6,757 bases of DNA from positions 1 to 6,757 of the forward strand of contig JAHFSL010000138.1 of the NCBI GenBank assembly GCA_023265785.1, read 5' to 3'. This document shows, piece after piece, positions 1 to 6,757 of the stretch. Position numbers and translations under genes: made by a program. How positions within the stretch are numbered: position 1 is the stretch's first letter; every line of letters starts with the position of its first letter. The notes beneath the pieces were generated by a model. The model was not told the origin of the DNA. It saw only the letters and a program-made list of their open reading frames with translations, and did not search any database. This DNA is from Candidatus Coatesiibacteriota bacterium. GTDB lineage: Bacteria > Oederibacteriota > CAKKQC01.

Positions 1-3000
1 CAGACTCCGGCGGCGCCGGCCCCCGCGTACCCCGTGACGTACCGCATCGTCGTGACGAACACCGGGTTCGCCACGGTGACTTCATTGACCGTGACGGATA
101 CCCTGTCGCCCGTCGTGGTCGGCGTCACTGCGGATGAGCCCGCGGGATTTGGGGCCCCGGTTGCGACCAGCGTCCCGGGTGGCACCCGCTACGATTGGAG
201 CGCAGGGGCGCTCGCCTTGGCCCCCGGGACGGCTTATACCTTCACCCTGACCGGATTCGCCGGCCCCGTGTGCGCCCCCGTATTCGTCTCCAACACCGCC
301 TTTGCCACGGCCCTGACCGGGTGCGCCGCCGTTGCCCAGTCAGCCCCCGCCGGGGGATTCACCGCCTCGCCTGCCGCCGTGGCCTTTACCGTCGCGAAGA
401 TCCTCCAGACGCCGCCCGCCGGGATCGGCGCGCCGGTGACCTATCTGGTGGCCATTGCCAATACCGGGTCGGCCACGATCCAGAACGCCCTGATCGTGGA
501 CACGATCGCCCCGGCGTTGGTTTCCGTCACCGTGTGGGGGATCAATGGCGAAGTGGTGACGCCCGGGCCCTCCGGGTCCATCTACTCCTGGACCGGCACC
601 AATATCAATTTTCCGCCGGGCATGGTCTACACCTTCACGATCGCCGGATCGGTGCAGTCAGTCTGTGCGGCGACCCTCGTGTCCAACACGATCTGGGTCA
701 GCCTCGCGGGCACCTGTGGTCCGGCTGTCGAGCATTCGGCCGGTGGCGGCTCGTTCACGGTTCAGCCGGCGGTGGATGGCCTGACGGTGGTGAATACCGC
801 CTCGGCGCCTGTTCCGCCGGTGCCGGGCTCCTACCGGATCGTCGTAACCAATACGGGTTCATCGACGCTCACCGCCCTGACGGTCACGGACACGGTCTCG
901 CCGGTGATCACGGGTGCCGCGGCGGTTTCGCCACCCGGCTGGCCGGCCGCGGTGGTGGCCAGCGTGGCGGGCGGGACCCGGTTCGTGTGGAGCGGGGGCC
1001 CCAGCCTGCTGCCGGGAACCACCCTGACCTTCACCGTGACCGGAATTCCGGGCGTGGTCTGCGTGTCGACGAGCGTCTCCAACACGGCGTATGTCGCGGG
1101 GCGCAGTGACTGCTCCGCCGTCACGGGTTTCTCAAACCCGGCGGAGTTCGTCGTGGCGCCGGCCATCGTGGCCTTCACGGTCCAGAAGACGCTGGTGACC
1201 GCCCCGGTGGGCATCGGTGGGGCGGTGTCGTGGCGGATTGACATCGCGAACACCGGCACGGCGACCCTCCAGAACGCGCTCATCGTGGACACCGTTTCAC
1301 CGACCCTGGTCTCGGTCACCGTGTATGGCAACAACGGGGCGGTCGTGACGGCCGGGCCCTCGGGCTCGGTGTATTCCTGGAATGCTGCCGCGATCAACTT
1401 CGGACCGGGGCAGGTGTTCAGCTTTACCTTCACCGGGTGGGTGCAGGCCATCTGTGCCGCCGTGGACATTTCCAATACCGTATATGTCAGGGCGTCCGAC
1501 GACTGCGGGGCATCCGCGGAGCACTCCGCGAGCGGCGGTCGGTTCGCCGTCGCTCCGCCCGTGCCCGCCTATACCGTCCAGAAGACCCTGATGACGCCTT
1601 CGCCGGGGATCGGCGATGCCGTCGTCTGGCGGGTCATGATGGCGAATACGGGTACGGCCACCCTCCAGGACTTCACGCTCGTGGACACGTTGTCTGCCGC
1701 GATCACGGCCGTCTCGGCCGGTCCGTTCCCACAAGTGGCCATCGCCCAGGGGGCGACCGGCACCATCTACACCTGGGGCCTCGGCTCCCAGAACGTACCG
1801 CCGGGTTGGTCGTTCACCTTCTCGATTACGGGCCAGGTCTCATCGGTGTGCACCGCCACGCTCGTGTCGAACACCCTCTACGTGATGGTGACGGACGATT
1901 GCGGCGTGGTCACGAAAGCCGGCTCGGCGTCCGACCACTTCACGGTCCTCCCCGCCGTAGCCGGCGTGGCGGCAGTCCGGACCCAGATCCAGGCATCGCC
2001 GCAAACCGGAAATGCGGTGTCGTACCGGATTGATGTGACGAACACCGGAACGGCGACTCTGACCGGACTGACGGTGACCGACACGGTCTCGCCGGTGATC
2101 ATCGCAGCGGTGGGGCAACAGCCGGCCGGGTTCGGGGCGGCCGTTGTGACCGGCGGTGTCTCCGTCACCCGGTTTGCCTGGTCCAATGCGGCATTCACGG
2201 TGGTCCCGAATCGGACCTACTCATTTACGGTGACGGGGACTGTGGGGGCCGTCTGCGCCCCGACCTCGCTGGCCGTGGTGACCTACGTGACCGGGAATAC
2301 CACCTGCACCCCCGGTGCGGGTGCCGTGTTCTCCAACATGACCGGCTCGACCGTGAACCCTCCGGCCCTGGAACTCGTGGTCCGGACGAACCAGGTGGCC
2401 CCCGCGGTCGGAATTGGCGCGCCGGTGACCTACCAGATCATCGTGACCAACACCGGCGGGGCCACGATCGCCGGAATGATCATCACCGATACGGTGCCCA
2501 ATGAGGTGATCGTGACTTCCACGGACAAGCCCGCTTCCGTACCCGCCGCCGTGGTGACCAGTGTCGGTGCGGGCGGGACCCTCTATGAGTGGTCCAGCGC
2601 CGCAATCACGCTGAATCCCGCCCAGTCATACACCTTCACGATCACGGGCCGCTTCGGCGTCGTGTGCGCCGCCACGAGCGTTTCGAACACCGGCTTCGTC
2701 CAGGTGGTCTCGACCTGCGGATTCGGAGCGAGCGTCCTGACCAACTCCGTGGCGGCGGTCGTCCAACCCGCGACGACCAGCCTTGCCGTTGTGAAGACTC
2801 AGTCGCCTGCATCGCCAGCCGTGGGGGCGACCGTGACCTACCGGATTGATGTCCGGAACGCGGGGGCAGCAACCTTGTCGGGTCTGACCATCACCGACAC
2901 CGTCTCCCCGGTCCTGGCGGGCCTGACGGCCGACCAGCCGGCCGGGTTCGGTGGTGCGGTGCTAACGGGTGGCGCGTCAGCCACCCGGTTCGCCTGGAGC

Positions 3001-4770
3001 AATGCGGGGTTCCCGGTCCTGCCGGGGCAGACCTTCACCTTTACCATCACCGGCGTGATCGGGCCGGTCTGCGTGCCGACCGTGGTCACCAACACCGTCT
3101 ATGTCACCGGCCTCAATGCCTGCGTGACAATCGGCGTACAGGCCGCGGGTTCCGGCATCTTCACCGCCCAGCCGCTGGCATTCAATATCGTCGCGGTCAA
3201 TCAGCAGGTCGCTCCCGCGATCGGAATCGGGGCCCCGGTCTCCTATCGGATCGTCGTGACCAACACCGGCCTGCAGACCGTGACCGGGATTGACGTGGTG
3301 GATACCGTTCCGTCCGCGGTCGTCGTGACTTCCACCTACAAGCCGGCGATCGTGCCCGCAGCGACCGTGACCTCGGTGGCCGGCGGCACCCGGTATGAGT
3401 GGTCCGGCGGGGGACTGACCCTGGGCCCGTCCCAGTCGTACACCTTCACGATGACGGGGAATTTCGGGGTGGTGTGCGGTTCCACCACCGTGTCCACGAC
3501 CGCGTGGGTCGAGGCGTTCTCATCCTGTGCCACTTCAGTGACGATGCTGACCGGGAGCACGGGAGCGCTCGTCCAGGCCGCAATCGGGTCGCTGACGGTG
3601 GCCCAGATCCAGACGCCGGCGGCGCCGGCGCAGGGAGCGCCCGTCACCTACCGGCTGGTTGTGACCAATACGGGGACGGCCACCCTGACGGGAGTCTCGC
3701 TGACCGATACAGTCTCGACCGGCGTCATGGCCGCCGTGGCGGACCAGCCGGCCGGCTGGCCGGCGGCCGTCGCGACCGGCGGGGCCTCGGCGACGCGGTT
3801 CGTCTGGGCGGGCGGGCCGGCACTCAATCCCGGCCAGTCGTACACCTTTACGATTACCGGGTACTCGGCCACGGTCTGCGTGGGCACGCAGGCGGGGAAT
3901 ACGCCCTACGCTGACGCGGGCACGGCCTGTGCCTCCGTGGGTGGGTTCGGCAACGCCGCGGGCTTCTACCTCAGCGCCCCGATCCTTGCGGTTTCCGCGG
4001 GCTCGACCCTGGTGCCCGGGGCCGTGGGCATCGGGGCCGCGGGGGCGTACCGGCTGGTCGTGACCAACACCGGGGCCGTGAATATCACGACCCTGACGGT
4101 GGTGGATACGATCGCCCCCATCCTGACGGGAGCCGTGACCGACCAGCCGGTGGCGATGGGCGCGCCGGCGGTGGCCTCCACGGCCTCGGGCACCCGATTT
4201 GTCTGGACGGCAAGTGGCGCGCCCCTGCTCGTTCCCGGAGCCTCATTGACGTTCACGATCACCGGCGCCTGGGGCTTCGTGTGTACCACCACGCCGGTGG
4301 GAAATACCGCGTATGTTGCGGCGGACATTGCGTGCGCCTCGGTCAACGCCCAGGGCGCGGCGGGCATGGCCGTGCTGGCGCCGGCTGCCGCCGGGCTGTC
4401 AGTGGTGAAGACCCACACGCCGTCCTCCCCGGGGCCGGGTGAAGTCGTCACCTACCGCGTCGTCGTGTCCAACACTGGAGCGGCAACCCTTTCGACCCTC
4501 ACCGTGGCGGACACCCTCCCGGGTCTGACGGGGGTGACCCAGTTCACGCCGGCAGGATTCACGGCCAACGCGGTGGGCAATGTGGTCGGGTGGACCGCGT
4601 CCGCACTCTCGCTCACCCCCGGTTCCGCGTACACCTTTACGATCACGGGCAATGCCCCCTGCGCAGGCGGGTCGGTTTCCAACGCGGCGTGGGCGCTCGG
4701 GTCGGGCCTGTGCTCGGCGACTGAACTGCTTTCGCCCGCGGATGGGTACACCCTGCTGGCTCCCGGAGTC
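1..4770 (+). repeat. Array of twelve DUF11-type protein repeats
   Basis: In-frame tandem repeats, with unit boundaries set at the strand preceding each linker: R1 1-384 (partial), R2 385-780, R3 781-1173, R4 1174-1569, R5 1570-1965, R6 1966-2373, R7 2374-2781, R8 2782-3186, R9 3187-3591, R10 3592-3984, R11 3985-4395, R12 4396-4770. Units are 125-137 residues. Each carries the signature VTNTG..TLT.LTVTDT or a close variant, which matches the conserved repeat domain TIGR01451/DUF11 as I know it. Two linker classes alternate: with GIG before the first strand (R2, R4, R5, R7, R9, R11) and without it (R1, R3, R6, R8, R10, R12). Conservation is mainly at protein level; the DNA has diverged by many synonymous changes. 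Exact boundaries are uncertain by a few residues. Confidence 0.9.
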
Positions 4771-6114
4771 CTGACGGTTGTCGGCGCCTCAGCGCCCGTC
4801 AATGCTTCTATTGGCCAGGTTTACGCTGTCCGCTTCACCGTGTCGAACACCGGCGGATTTTCGGTGGCCGGCATCACGGCCACGGCCATGGCTGCCTCGG
4901 GTGGGGCCAATGTGGCGGCTTGGCCGGGGCCGACCGGTTCCGTTGTGCTGGCGGCTGGGGCGGGAATCACCTTTACCTGGACCTTCACGGCCGCGGCCTC
5001 CGGACCGGTGACCTTCGCACTGACCGCCACGGGCACGACCTGCAACGGCCTGTCGGCCTTGGTGGCCACCACATATCCGGCGTCCACCATGCAGGTGGCG
5101 GCGTCGCTGGCCGCGAGTATGGCCATCAACGCGCCGCTGGGGCCGCCATTGGTGGCGAAGCAGGGCAGGACGATTACGATTGCGTTCACGGTGACCAATG
5201 TTGGCGAGGCGACGGCAAATGCCCTTCAGCCGATTCCCTCCCTGGTTGAGAGCGGAACGAAGGGCGCGTTCATTTCACCCGTCGGTCCCGTTCCCGTGAC
5301 CGTTGCCGCCCTGCCGGGATCCAATGCATCCGTCTTCCGCTGGACCTACGAGGCGTTCACAATTGGGACGGCGGCATTTACGGCGTCCGCATCTGCGTTT
5401 GACAGTAATACTGGAGCGACGCTTTTCATAACGACGCTGTCGGGAACCGTGGCCGTCGTGGCTGGCGCCAACCTGAGTGTGATATCGGTGGGGACGACGG
5501 GAATCATGCAGGTCGGGGAGCTCTTTGAAGTGCGGATGACGCTTTCGAGCAGTGGTGGCATCGGCGCATCGATGTACGCGGCCGCGATCAACCTCTCCGA
5601 TGCAAGCCTGGCCCAGGTGGTTTCGGGACCCTCCCCGGCGGGTCCCGTGGACTTGCCCCCGGGAGCCGCAGTCACGGTGGTTTGGAATCTCCGCGCCCTC
5701 AAGGCGGGTGCCCTTGGCTATACCGTGTCGGCAACCGGTGGGGATACATCCGATCAGGTGCTCTTCACGAGGGTGTCGTCACTCGCCGCGGTGGCAATCG
5801 CCCCGGCGGTGCCGACGGGGCCGACCTTTGACGAGGACATTGTTCTGTACCCGAACCCCGTGTCCGGCGACCTGCTGAACCTGTGGATCAAGCTCGTTCT
5901 GGATGCCCCGCTCGTCGATGTTGAGGTGTTTGACGGTGGGTTCAACCTGGTCTGGAAGGGCCAGTGGTCGAATGTCCCGGCGAATAATTCCGTCCTGCCG
6001 ATCACGGGCATCATGCAGTGGGCCCCGGGACCGTACCTCATCCGGGCGCGGACGAAGTCCGGTGACGGCACGACCCATGTCTTTCCGCTGATCCGGGTGG
6101 CGGTGGAGCGATGA
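1..6114 (+). CDS. Giant secreted DUF11-repeat surface protein with type IX sorting-like C-terminal domain (5' end outside window)
   Basis: The frame is open from base 1 to the TGA at 6112-6114, giving 2037 codons. The true start lies upstream: codons before the GTG at 34 read QTPAAPAPAYP, which fits the linker of other repeats (compare QTPAAPAQGAP at 3610-3642), so that GTG is an internal valine. Domains in order: twelve DUF11-like repeats (codons 1-1590), each with a Y-R-[IL]-x-V-x-N-T-G strand, a [VT]DT[VIL] strand, a Y-[TS]-F-T-[IV]-T-G strand and a C-x16-C pair; three diverged Ig/CARDB-like modules (about 1591-1940); and a sorting-like C-terminal domain with YPNPV at 1950-1954. Composition is Ala/Val/Thr/Gly-rich with only about 14 lysines, as in extracellular beta-rich proteins. 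No transmembrane helix, LPXTG signal or catalytic motif is visible. DUF11 proteins are usually cell-surface or secreted; a role as adhesin, stalk or sheath is inference. The downstream PorV-like gene overlaps the stop codon. Confidence 0.93.
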   Translation, partial: QTPAAPAPAYPVTYRIVVTNTGFATVTSLTVTDTLSPVVVGVTADEPAGFGAPVATSVPGGTRYDWSAGALALAPGTAYTFTLTGFAGPVCAPVFVSNTAFATALTGCAAVAQSAPAGGFTASPAAVAFTVAKILQTPPAGIGAPVTYLVAIANTGSATIQNALIVDTIAPALVSVTVWGINGEVVTPGPSGSIYSWTGTNINFPPGMVYTFTIAGSVQSVCAATLVSNTIWVSLAGTCGPAVEHSAGGGSFTVQPAVDGLTVVNTASAPVPPVPGSYRIVVTNTGSSTLTALTVTDTVSPVITGAAAVSPPGWPAAVVASVAGGTRFVWSGGPSLLPGTTLTFTVTGIPGVVCVSTSVSNTAYVAGRSDCSAVTGFSNPAEFVVAPAIVAFTVQKTLVTAPVGIGGAVSWRIDIANTGTATLQNALIVDTVSPTLVSVTVYGNNGAVVTAGPSGSVYSWNAAAINFGPGQVFSFTFTGWVQAICAAVDISNTVYVRASDDCGASAEHSASGGRFAVAPPVPAYTVQKTLMTPSPGIGDAVVWRVMMANTGTATLQDFTLVDTLSAAITAVSAGPFPQVAIAQGATGTIYTWGLGSQNVPPGWSFTFSITGQVSSVCTATLVSNTLYVMVTDDCGVVTKAGSASDHFTVLPAVAGVAAVRTQIQASPQTGNAVSYRIDVTNTGTATLTGLTVTDTVSPVIIAAVGQQPAGFGAAVVTGGVSVTRFAWSNAAFTVVPNRTYSFTVTGTVGAVCAPTSLAVVTYVTGNTTCTPGAGAVFSNMTGSTVNPPALELVVRTNQVAPAVGIGAPVTYQIIVTNTGGATIAGMIITDTVPNEVIVTSTDKPASVPAAVVTSVGAGGTLYEWSSAAITLNPAQSYTFTITGRFGVVCAATSVSNTGFVQVVSTCGFGASVLTNSVAAVVQPATTSLAVVKTQSPASPAVGATVTYRIDVRNAGAATLSGLTITDTVSPVLAGLTADQPAGFGGAVLTGGASATRFAWSNAGFPVLPGQTFTFTITGVIGPVCVPTVVTNTVYVTGLNACVTIGVQAAGSGIFTAQPLAFNIVAVNQQVAPAIGIGAPVSYRIVVTNTGLQTVTGIDVVDTVPSAVVVTSTYKPAIVPAATVTSVAGGTRYEWSGGGLTLGPSQSYTFTMTGNFGVVCGSTTVSTTAWVEAFSSCATSVTMLTGSTGALVQAAIGSLTVAQIQTPAAPAQGAPVTYRLVVTNTGTATLTGVSLTDTVSTGVMAAVADQPAGWPAAVATGGASATRFVWAGGPALNPGQSYTFTITGYSATVCVGTQAGNTPYADAGTACASVGGFGNAAGFYLSAPILAVSAGSTLVPGAVGIGAAGAYRLVVTNTGAVNITTLTVVDTIAPILTGAVTDQPVAMGAPAVASTASGTRFVWTASGAPLLVPGASLTFTITGAWGFVCTTTPVGNTAYVAADIACASVNAQGAAGMAVLAPAAAGLSVVKTHTPSSPGPGEVVTYRVVVSNTGAATLSTLTVADTLPGLTGVTQFTPAGFTANAVGNVVGWTASALSLTPGSAYTFTITGNAPCAGGSVSNAAWALGSGLCSATELLSPADGYTLLAPGVLTVVGASAPVNASIGQVYAVRFTVSNTGGFSVAGITATAMAASGGANVAAWPGPTGSVVLAAGAGITFTWTFTAAASGPVTFALTATGTTCNGLSALVATTYPASTMQVAASLAASMAINAPLGPPLVAKQGRTITIAFTVTNVGEATANALQPIPSLVESGTKGAFISPVGPVPVTVAALPGSNASVFRWTYEAFTIGTAAFTASASAFDSNTGATLFITTLSGTVAVVAGANLSVISVGTTGIMQVGELFEVRMTLSSSGGIGASMYAAAINLSDASLAQVVSGPSPAGPVDLPPGAAVTVVWNLRALKAGALGYTVSATGGDTSDQVLFTRVSSLAAVAIAPAVPTGPTFDEDIVLYPNPVSGDLLNLWIKLVLDAPLVDVEVFDGGFNLVWKGQWSNVPANNSVLPITGIMQWAPGPYLIRARTKSGDGTTHVFPLIRVAVER
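1966..3591 (+). repeat. Two-repeat super-unit present twice in tandem (R6-R7 and R8-R9)
   Basis: R6 (1966-2373) matches R8 (2782-3186) better than its neighbour: both have YRIDV at the first strand and a TGG[VA]S[VA]TRFAWSNA segment. R7 (2374-2781) matches R9 (3187-3591): both have a VAPA[VI]GIGAPV linker, a [IV]VTSTxKPA segment followed by VPAA, and FGVVC before the first cysteine. The array here is therefore an A-C-A-C arrangement with a period of about 270 residues (816 and 810 bases), pointing to duplication of a two-repeat block. This is read by eye; a self-alignment would give the scores. Confidence 0.75.
4771..5820 (+). other. Three diverged Ig/CARDB-like modules of the large protein
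   Basis: Codons about 1591-1940. Module boundaries are roughly 4771-5085, 5086-5472 and 5473-5820. The first two keep an FTV-[ST]-N-x-G strand (FTVSNTGG, FTVTNVGE), and the third has a related MTLSSSGG strand. Each has a later strand with a tryptophan followed by an alternating hydrophobic stretch (FTWTFTA, FRWTYEA, VVWNLRA), then a Gly-containing strand ending in T-A-[TS]-x-type sequence. This pattern resembles CARDB and other Ig-like stalk domains, not the DUF11 units upstream. The C-x16-C pair is gone: only one cysteine (TTCNGL, codon 1681) remains in the first module. They probably form a spacer between the repeat array and the sorting domain. Family assignment is tentative. Confidence 0.6.
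5827..6111 (+). other. Type IX secretion sorting-like C-terminal domain
   Basis: The last 95 or so codons (1943-2037) begin FDEDIVLYPNPVSGD, followed by alternating hydrophobic strands (NLWIKLVL, VDVEVFDGG, LVWKGQW), a Gly/Pro turn and PYLIRARTKSGDG, and end on a strand at the carboxyl terminus. The YPNP opening, the V-x-V-[FY]-D-xx-G strand, the G-x-Y-L-[IV]-[RK] strand and the position at the extreme end are hallmarks of Por secretion tail domains (TIGR04183-like). In that family the domain directs passage through the type IX outer-membrane translocon and is cleaved or anchored at the surface. FlgD-type Ig domains look similar, so the alternative is a plain Ig-like terminal domain. The PorV-like gene directly downstream favours the sorting reading. 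Confidence 0.72.
6099..6114 (+). promoter_or_regulatory. Stop-start overlap (ATGA) with weak ribosome-binding sequence
   Basis: The ATG of the PorV-like gene at 6111-6113 overlaps the TGA of the upstream gene at 6112-6114. The bases just upstream are purine-rich (GGCGGTGGAG at 6099-6108), but the best GGAG core ends only two bases before the ATG, closer than usual for a Shine-Dalgarno site. Translation of the second gene is therefore probably coupled to termination on the first. This also supports ATG 6111 as the start. Confidence 0.7.
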
Positions 6115-6757
6115 CGGCGCTTCGGCTCCCCGTCCTGCTGGCGCTGACGCTGGCGGCGCGCGTCGGGGCGGCCACGGCGCCCGACACCTCCCAGTTCGTG
6201 GGGTCGCGCCGGGCGGCGTTCCTGGGCCACGGGGTGGGCGCGCGGCCGGTCGGGATGGGGGACGCCTTCACCGCGCTGGCCAACGACGCCACGGCCTCGT
6301 TCTGGAACCCGGGCGGGCTGGGCCGGCTGGATTCCCTGCATGCCACGGCCATGTACGATGCCGCCGGGGCCGGGGTGGGTCTGTCCTATCTGGCCGTGGC
6401 CAACCCCCTGGGTCCCGGCACGGTCGGCGGGAGCCTCACGCTCATGTCCTTCGGCGACCTCGTGTCCCGGGACGCCACGGGCGTGAAGCTCGCCTCCACG
6501 GCGGTGACCGACTTCGCCTTCGCCGGTTCCTATGCCCTCCGCCATCCCCAGGCGCTGGGCATCCCGGGGGCCACGGGCGTCTCCCTCGAGATTGTCCACG
6601 AGACAATCGGGGGCGCGATGGTCGGCGGCTCGATGGGAAGCGTCGTCCCGTTCGCCAACGGGTTCGCGTTGGGTTGGGCCGCCCAGCACCTCTCCCCACC
6701 CTCCTCCGGGTTCACCCTTCCGGCCGCCCTCAAATTCGGCGCGGCGTGGGACGGGGT
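6111..6757 (+). CDS. PorV/UPF0164-family outer-membrane beta-barrel protein (3' end outside window)
   Basis: The frame is open from ATG 6111 to the window end (215 codons plus 2 bases); typical family members are about 300-400 residues, so the C-terminal part is missing. Residues 1-20 form a signal peptide: MTALR, a hydrophobic core of Leu/Ala/Val, and a likely cleavage after VGA (18-20). The family signature follows: GARPVGMGDAF at 43-53, then ALANDATA and FWNPGGL at 64-70, matching the GAR.xGMGxAF...A.D..A...NPAGL pattern of PorV/PorQ/UPF0164 proteins. Beyond it come alternating Gly/aromatic/hydrophobic stretches expected of a FadL-like outer-membrane barrel. In type IX secretion PorV is the outer-membrane shuttle that binds cargo C-terminal domains. 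Its overlap with a gene ending in such a domain suggests a cargo-partner pair. Members of the broader family occur in many copies in FCB and candidate phyla, and not all act in secretion, so the specific role is inferred. Confidence 0.88.
   Translation, partial: MTALRLPVLLALTLAARVGAATAPDTSQFVGSRRAAFLGHGVGARPVGMGDAFTALANDATASFWNPGGLGRLDSLHATAMYDAAGAGVGLSYLAVANPLGPGTVGGSLTLMSFGDLVSRDATGVKLASTAVTDFAFAGSYALRHPQALGIPGATGVSLEIVHETIGGAMVGGSMGSVVPFANGFALGWAAQHLSPPSSGFTLPAALKFGAAWDG

Noticed and set aside
195..1109. A 304-codon plus-strand open frame in another phase
   Set aside because: The product is an Arg/Gly/His-rich low-complexity sequence and overlaps the DUF11 repeats completely. The repeat periodicity and domain signatures belong to the other frame.
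831..1475. A 214-codon minus-strand open frame opposite the repeat array
   Set aside because: It is the antisense shadow of the repetitive plus-strand frame; similar ones recur opposite other repeats (for example 2838-3095, 3648-3887 and 3966-4451), as expected from repeat periodicity and not from independent genes.
1..4770. Regular repeats as a possible CRISPR or tandem DNA satellite
   Set aside because: The period is about 400 bases, the conservation is at protein level, the frame is open throughout and there are no short identical direct repeats with spacers.
1..6114. An enzymatic or toxin function for the large protein
   Set aside because: No catalytic motif or non-repeat globular domain is visible in the part inside the window; everything seen is beta-sandwich repeats, spacer modules and a sorting-like tail.
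5754..6689. A 311-codon open frame on the minus strand spanning the junction of the two genes
   Set aside because: Its product is rich in Arg, Gly, His and Pro with no recognisable motif, and it lies opposite two well-supported genes. Long antisense frames are expected in GC-rich coding DNA where stop codons are rare.
6099..6757. An independent promoter for the PorV-like gene
   Set aside because: No intergenic space exists and I see no convincing -35/-10 pair in the GC-rich end of the upstream gene; a coupled operon explains the arrangement.

Overview
The window is entirely coding on the plus strand. It holds two genes, both cut by the window edges: the last 2037 codons of a giant repetitive secreted protein (1-6114), and the first 215 codons of an outer-membrane beta-barrel protein of the PorV/UPF0164 family (6111-6757). 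They overlap by 4 bases (ATGA), so they are very likely co-transcribed and translationally coupled. There is no intergenic DNA and I see no RNA gene, mobile element, CRISPR array, promoter or terminator.

Layout: 1-4770 encodes twelve tandem DUF11-type (TIGR01451-like) beta-sandwich repeats of about 125-137 residues, the first cut by the window start. 4771-5820 encodes three diverged, cysteine-poor Ig-like modules resembling CARDB-type domains. 5827-6111 encodes a C-terminal domain of about 95 residues that looks like a type IX secretion sorting domain (YPNP motif near its start). 6111-6757 encodes a signal peptide and the N-terminal part of a PorV-like barrel.

Working model (inference): the large protein is exported by Sec, crosses the outer membrane by a type IX-like secretion route using its C-terminal domain, and is displayed as a long, disulfide-stabilised surface filament or stalk. 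The PorV-like protein encoded directly downstream would be the outer-membrane partner that binds the sorting domain. No catalytic domain is visible in the part of the large protein seen here; any ligand-binding or enzymatic head would lie upstream of the window.

Organism: DNA is strongly GC-rich with GC-rich third codon positions. A sorting-type C-terminal domain plus PorV suggests a Gram-negative bacterium from the FCB group or a neighbouring candidate lineage (for example Elusimicrobiota, Eisenbacteria, Zixibacteria or Fibrobacterota-like) rather than a typical low-GC Bacteroidota. This placement is a low-confidence inference.
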